From Acidithiobacillus sp. (GTDB lineage Bacteria > Pseudomonadota > Gammaproteobacteria > Acidithiobacillales > Acidithiobacillaceae), in NCBI RefSeq assembly GCF_023256195.1, contig NZ_JAGDWX010000012.1:26685-90684 (forward strand): 64,000 nt of DNA, in the 5' to 3' direction. The notes beneath the pieces are model-generated. The model did no database searches and was not told the DNA's origin. It worked only from the letters and a program-made list of their open reading frames with translations. Below, in pieces: positions 61,725 through 64,000 of this stretch. The stretch's first letter is position 1. Each line of letters opens with the position of its first letter. A program made the position numbers and the translations under genes.

Positions 61725-63155
61725 TCAGGCCGGTGGCAGACTGGATTCGCTCCCGCGACGCTGCGCCATGAGCGTCGGCAGATCGTCCAGATTCCAGGCG
61801 GCGACAAAAGCCGCCAGGGTCAGAGCCGCGGCGATACCGAAATCCCAGCGCAGGGCGTGAACGATGTGCGTGGCGGCAAGGTGGTCCGAGGCGGCGGGCG
61901 TGACGCCCAGAAAATGGCTGAAGACCGCACCGAAGCCCGCCACACCCAGGGTTCCGCCCAGAGAGCGGAACAGCGATACCGTCGCCGTCGCCACGCCCAG
62001 ATGCCGATGAGGCAGCGCCCACTGCGCCGACAACACCATGACCTGCATGGTAGAGCCCAAGCCCACACCCAGCAGAATCAGCGCGCCGTCGATCTGCCAC
62101 AGCGGCGTCTGTACCGCAATGTGCGAGAGTAACCACAGCGCCAGGGCCGTCAGCAGCGTCCCCAGGATCGGCACCATCCGAAACTTTTGATGCTTGCTGA
62201 TCCAACGTCCACTGAATACCGAAGTCAACAGCATTCCGACCAGCAAGAAGAGCATTTCCAGACCCGATTCCGTCGGCGTAAATGCCCGCACCGTCTGGTA
62301 GTAGGTGGGTAGAAAACTGATGGAGCCAAGCATGGCTGCCCCAACGAAAAAAGATACGATCACACTGGCACTGAAGGTTTTATGACGAAAAAATACTAAA
62401 GGCAATATGGGTTCAGGATGATGCGGACTCCAGAAAAATATCCCCCATACGCTCGCCGATATCAAAGCAAGAAGAACCCAAATCCAGGAGTCATGCGCGC
62501 CAAATTCCATCAGCAATACCAGCGCCGATAGGCCGAAGAACAGGGATCCCGCACCGACGATATCAAAGGGAAAACGCTTTCTCTGAGTCTTTGGAAAAGC
62601 CCATTGAACGATAATCAGGCAGAATATTCCGAAAGGAATATTTATGTAGAATATCCATCGCCAGCCAAAAGTTTGGACGACAAAGCCGCCCAGAAAAGGC
62701 CCAATGAGGGTTGCCAGTCCGAATGCCGCACCTACCAGGCCCTGATATTTGCCGCGTTGCTCCAGCGGCAGGAAGTCGGCAATGCTGGCGATGGCCGTGA
62801 CCAGGATACCGCCACCACCGAGACCTTGCAGCGCGCGAAACAACACCAGACTCTCGAGACTCCAAGCCAGACCTGAAAGGATCGAGCCCACCAGAAAGAA
62901 GGCTACGGCAAAAGTCAGTACCACCTTGCGCCCCATCAGATCCCCGAGCTTACCGTAAATGGGCAGGGAGACGGTGGAACTGAGTAGATAGGCGGTAATC
63001 ACCCAGGGCAGGTGGGCGAGTCCGTGCAGATCCTCGGCAATGGTCGGCAAGGCAGTGGCCACCACGGTCTGATCCATGGCCGCCAAGAAAATGGCCGAGA
63101 GCACGGCCAGAAACATGCTTTTCTGGGCCAAAGACAAACGGTAGGGTGCAGACAT
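61725..63155 (-). CDS. DHA2 family multidrug MFS transporter (EmrB-like)
   Basis: 476 aa, 14 helices. Motif D1/C region FLAAMDQTVVATALPTIAEDLHGLAHLPWVITAYLL, motif A GKLGDLMGRKVVL, RALQGLGGGGI and FGLATLIGPFLGGF are typical for DHA2 drug:proton antiporters. ATG 63155 has GGGGAG ahead; the track start is 16 codons early. The part around 62340-62680 looks more AT-rich than the rest. It is the last chromosomal gene before the tRNA-Leu fragment. Confidence 0.9.
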   Translation of the reverse strand: MSAPYRLSLAQKSMFLAVLSAIFLAAMDQTVVATALPTIAEDLHGLAHLPWVITAYLLSSTVSLPIYGKLGDLMGRKVVLTFAVAFFLVGSILSGLAWSLESLVLFRALQGLGGGGILVTAIASIADFLPLEQRGKYQGLVGAAFGLATLIGPFLGGFVVQTFGWRWIFYINIPFGIFCLIIVQWAFPKTQRKRFPFDIVGAGSLFFGLSALVLLMEFGAHDSWIWVLLALISASVWGIFFWSPHHPEPILPLVFFRHKTFSASVIVSFFVGAAMLGSISFLPTYYQTVRAFTPTESGLEMLFLLVGMLLTSVFSGRWISKHQKFRMVPILGTLLTALALWLLSHIAVQTPLWQIDGALILLGVGLGSTMQVMVLSAQWALPHRHLGVATATVSLFRSLGGTLGVAGFGAVFSHFLGVTPAASDHLAATHIVHALRWDFGIAAALTLAAFVAAWNLDDLPTLMAQRRGSESSLPPA

Positions 63156-63405
63156 GAACACTCCCCGAGACCGGTCGGCGTGGTGCTCGCGATGGTAACA
63201 CAAAGAAGTCGGACGAAGGGTGGCTGAGGGCTCGCTATCGCAACACCCATGGCTTCCTCTGAGACTGGAGACAACTGCCTTAGGGTCGCGGGACCGCCTC
63301 GCCGGCGACTCACGAAATCAAGGAGACAGTCGGGTGGGTCCAGCGCCCTTGCGCCGTCTTTCATCGGGACGATGTGCCAGGATATAGCGGCTTTCTCATT
63401 CGAGA

Positions 63406-63463
63406 TGGTGCCCAGGGCCGGACTCGAACCGGCACGGGAAAACCCGAGGGATTTTAAGTCCCT
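63406..63463 (-). tRNA. 3' fragment of tRNA-Leu(UAA), probable attachment site
   Basis: Reading the minus strand: anticodon stem-loop AGGGA-CTTAAAA-TCCCT (anticodon UAA), type II variable arm CGGG-TTTT-CCCG, T arm GCCGG-TTCGAGT-CCGGC, acceptor strand CCTGGGC, A, and CCA. The D arm and 5' acceptor strand (expected GCCCAGG) are missing; the sequence beyond 63463 does not continue the tRNA. This is the usual scar left when an element integrates into a tRNA gene 3' end. Not a functional tRNA. Confidence 0.85.
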
Positions 63464-63747
63464 CTTCGCCCATTTTTTACCCGTTTCGCGTCAAATGCTT
63501 ACTCCGGCGCGTCCTTTGTGTTTCAATGGTTTAGGCTTGTCATCCGTTCCCTATCATTCCCTTCCACCCCCTCTCATTCCCATCACCCGCTCCTTTTTCA
63601 GTGTCCAGCCAGTGTCCAGATTGTCCAGATCGCGTCCAGCCGCCGCCAGCGGAGACCCCGCCTGCACCGTTCTATTCTCGTAAACCAAAGGCGCGCTTTA
63701 TTAACGTAGCGTTATCTCAGTTTCATTCATATATACCATTCAAAAGA
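63464..63747. other. Non-coding edge of the putative integrated element
   Basis: No convincing gene. It contains C-rich repeats with ATTCCC (around 63556 and 63576) and four copies of GTCCAG. The composition differs from the chromosomal genes to the left. Such sequence at an att site often holds integrase arm sites. Confidence 0.5.
63603..63639 (+). repeat. Four short direct repeats GTCCAG
   Basis: GTCCAG at 63603, 63614, 63623 and 63634, spaced 11, 9 and 11 bp, the first three inside TGTCCAG. About one helical turn apart, on the same face; candidate integrase or excisionase arm sites. Confidence 0.5.
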
Positions 63748-63790
63748 GTTTGCACCTGAATTTGCAAACCTTGGGAAAAACGACTATAAT
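63748..63790 (+). promoter_or_regulatory. Strong promoter overlapped by a dyad operator
   Basis: TTGCAA (63762-63767) and a perfect TATAAT (63785-63790) with a 17-bp spacer. GTTTGCA / TGCAAAC (63748-63754 and 63763-63769) forms an inverted repeat over the -35, and CGACT / AGTCG (63781-63785 and 63794-63798) a second one around the -10. This layout is typical of phage or ICE control regions. Confidence 0.65.
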
Positions 63791-63857
63791 TACAGTCGAG
63801 TGCGGGGATAGCAGCGCAGCGACAAGGGCGACTCGGGCCTTTCCCCAGCACTGACAT

Positions 63858-64000
63858 ATGAAAGCCGAGATGATCGAGGACAAGGCAATGAAACACAAAC
63901 ATGTTTTTGGTAGCATTCGCACACCCGCAGAACTTGCCGAACAGCGCAAAGAACAAGCCGCGTTCGTCCGCGCAGACAAGCGCCATGGCGTGATCAGTAA
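63858..64000 (+). CDS. Partial ORF of the integrated element, cut by the window end
   Basis: Open from ATG 63858 to the window end (47 codons, no stop). ATG 63888 is an alternative start with GAGG/AAGG ahead, giving MKHKHVFGSIRTPAELAEQRKEQAAFVRADKRHGVIS. Hydrophilic, Glu/Arg/Lys/Ala-rich helical start. Lies about 60-90 bp behind the promoter at 63762-63790. Family not recognisable from this part; small regulatory or mobilisation proteins are common in this position. Confidence 0.5.
   Translation, partial: MKAEMIEDKAMKHKHVFGSIRTPAELAEQRKEQAAFVRADKRHGVIS

Noticed and set aside
62623-62642. 8-bp inverted repeat AATATTCC-GAAA-GGAATATT
   Set aside because: Lies inside the DHA2 exporter and encodes a normal helix sequence (NIPFGIF); most likely coincidence.
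63249-63683. 144-aa plus-strand ORF containing RAGLEPARENPRDFKSLF
   Set aside because: This peptide is the antisense translation of a tRNA-Leu 3' half, a well-known false ORF.
63723-63986. 87-aa minus-strand ORF at the right end
   Set aside because: Runs against the strong plus-strand promoter and the plus-strand ORF; no ribosome binding site or motif.

Overview
The window looks like a chromosome segment of an acidophilic, GC-rich gammaproteobacterium-like organism of the Acidithiobacillales (Acidithiobacillus or a close relative such as the A. caldus group). The main reason is the lipid A block, where gnnA and gnnB sit between lpxA and lpxB, an arrangement first described in Acidithiobacillus ferrooxidans. 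An Asr-like acid-shock protein and the high GC content agree with this. I assigned identity by reading the translations; no database search was run.

Layout. (1) 1-5666: complete ISC iron-sulfur cluster operon iscR-iscS-iscU-iscA-hscB-hscA-fdx-iscX, followed by mnmA, whose product needs IscS sulfur. (2) 6763-11907: phosphate signalling, phoB-phoR, then pstB-phoU-ppx behind a textbook Pho box that lies inside the last codons of phoR; pstS, pstC and pstA are not in the window. A DedA protein follows. (3) 12575-34652: a long co-directional block with many stop/start overlaps: rpsB-tsf-pyrH-frr-uppS-cdsA-dxr-rseP-bamA-skp-lpxD-fabZ-lpxA-gnnA-gnnB-lpxB-rnhB-dnaE-accA-tilS. It joins translation, isoprenoid, phospholipid, outer membrane assembly and lipid A synthesis. 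(4) 34678-42072: a less standard region with an Old Yellow Enzyme under a palindromic operator, a GH3-type acyl-acid amido synthetase overlapping a penicillin-acylase-family hydrolase on the minus strand, a small outer membrane barrel, a T4-Imm-like membrane protein, a Sel1 protein and an Asr-like basic periplasmic protein. (5) 42233-50178: an MsbA-type ABC exporter, a rubrerythrin / Fe-S protein / DUF3501 / SDR stress operon, a membrane protein, xseA, and a thioredoxin. (6) 50203-63155: DUF3429, a TonB-like protein, murJ, a lytic transglycosylase, a metal ABC transporter without its binding protein, a fosmidomycin-resistance-type MFS, a phosphohexomutase and a DHA2 MFS exporter. (7) 63406-64000: a 58-bp 3' fragment of tRNA-Leu(UAA), followed by non-coding DNA with short repeats and a phage-like operator/promoter. 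This reads as the edge of an integrated element that continues past the window.

How it works together: the ISC operon supplies clusters and sulfur (mnmA); dxr, uppS and murJ feed peptidoglycan and undecaprenyl metabolism; cdsA, fabZ and accA feed lipids; bamA, skp and rseP handle outer membrane protein biogenesis and its stress response; the lpx/gnn genes make an amide-linked lipid A. The most interesting items for follow-up are the GH3/acylase gene pair, the tRNA-Leu element boundary, the divergent LpxB beside gnnAB, the missing Arg in the BamA L6 motif, and the zinc-finger HscB.
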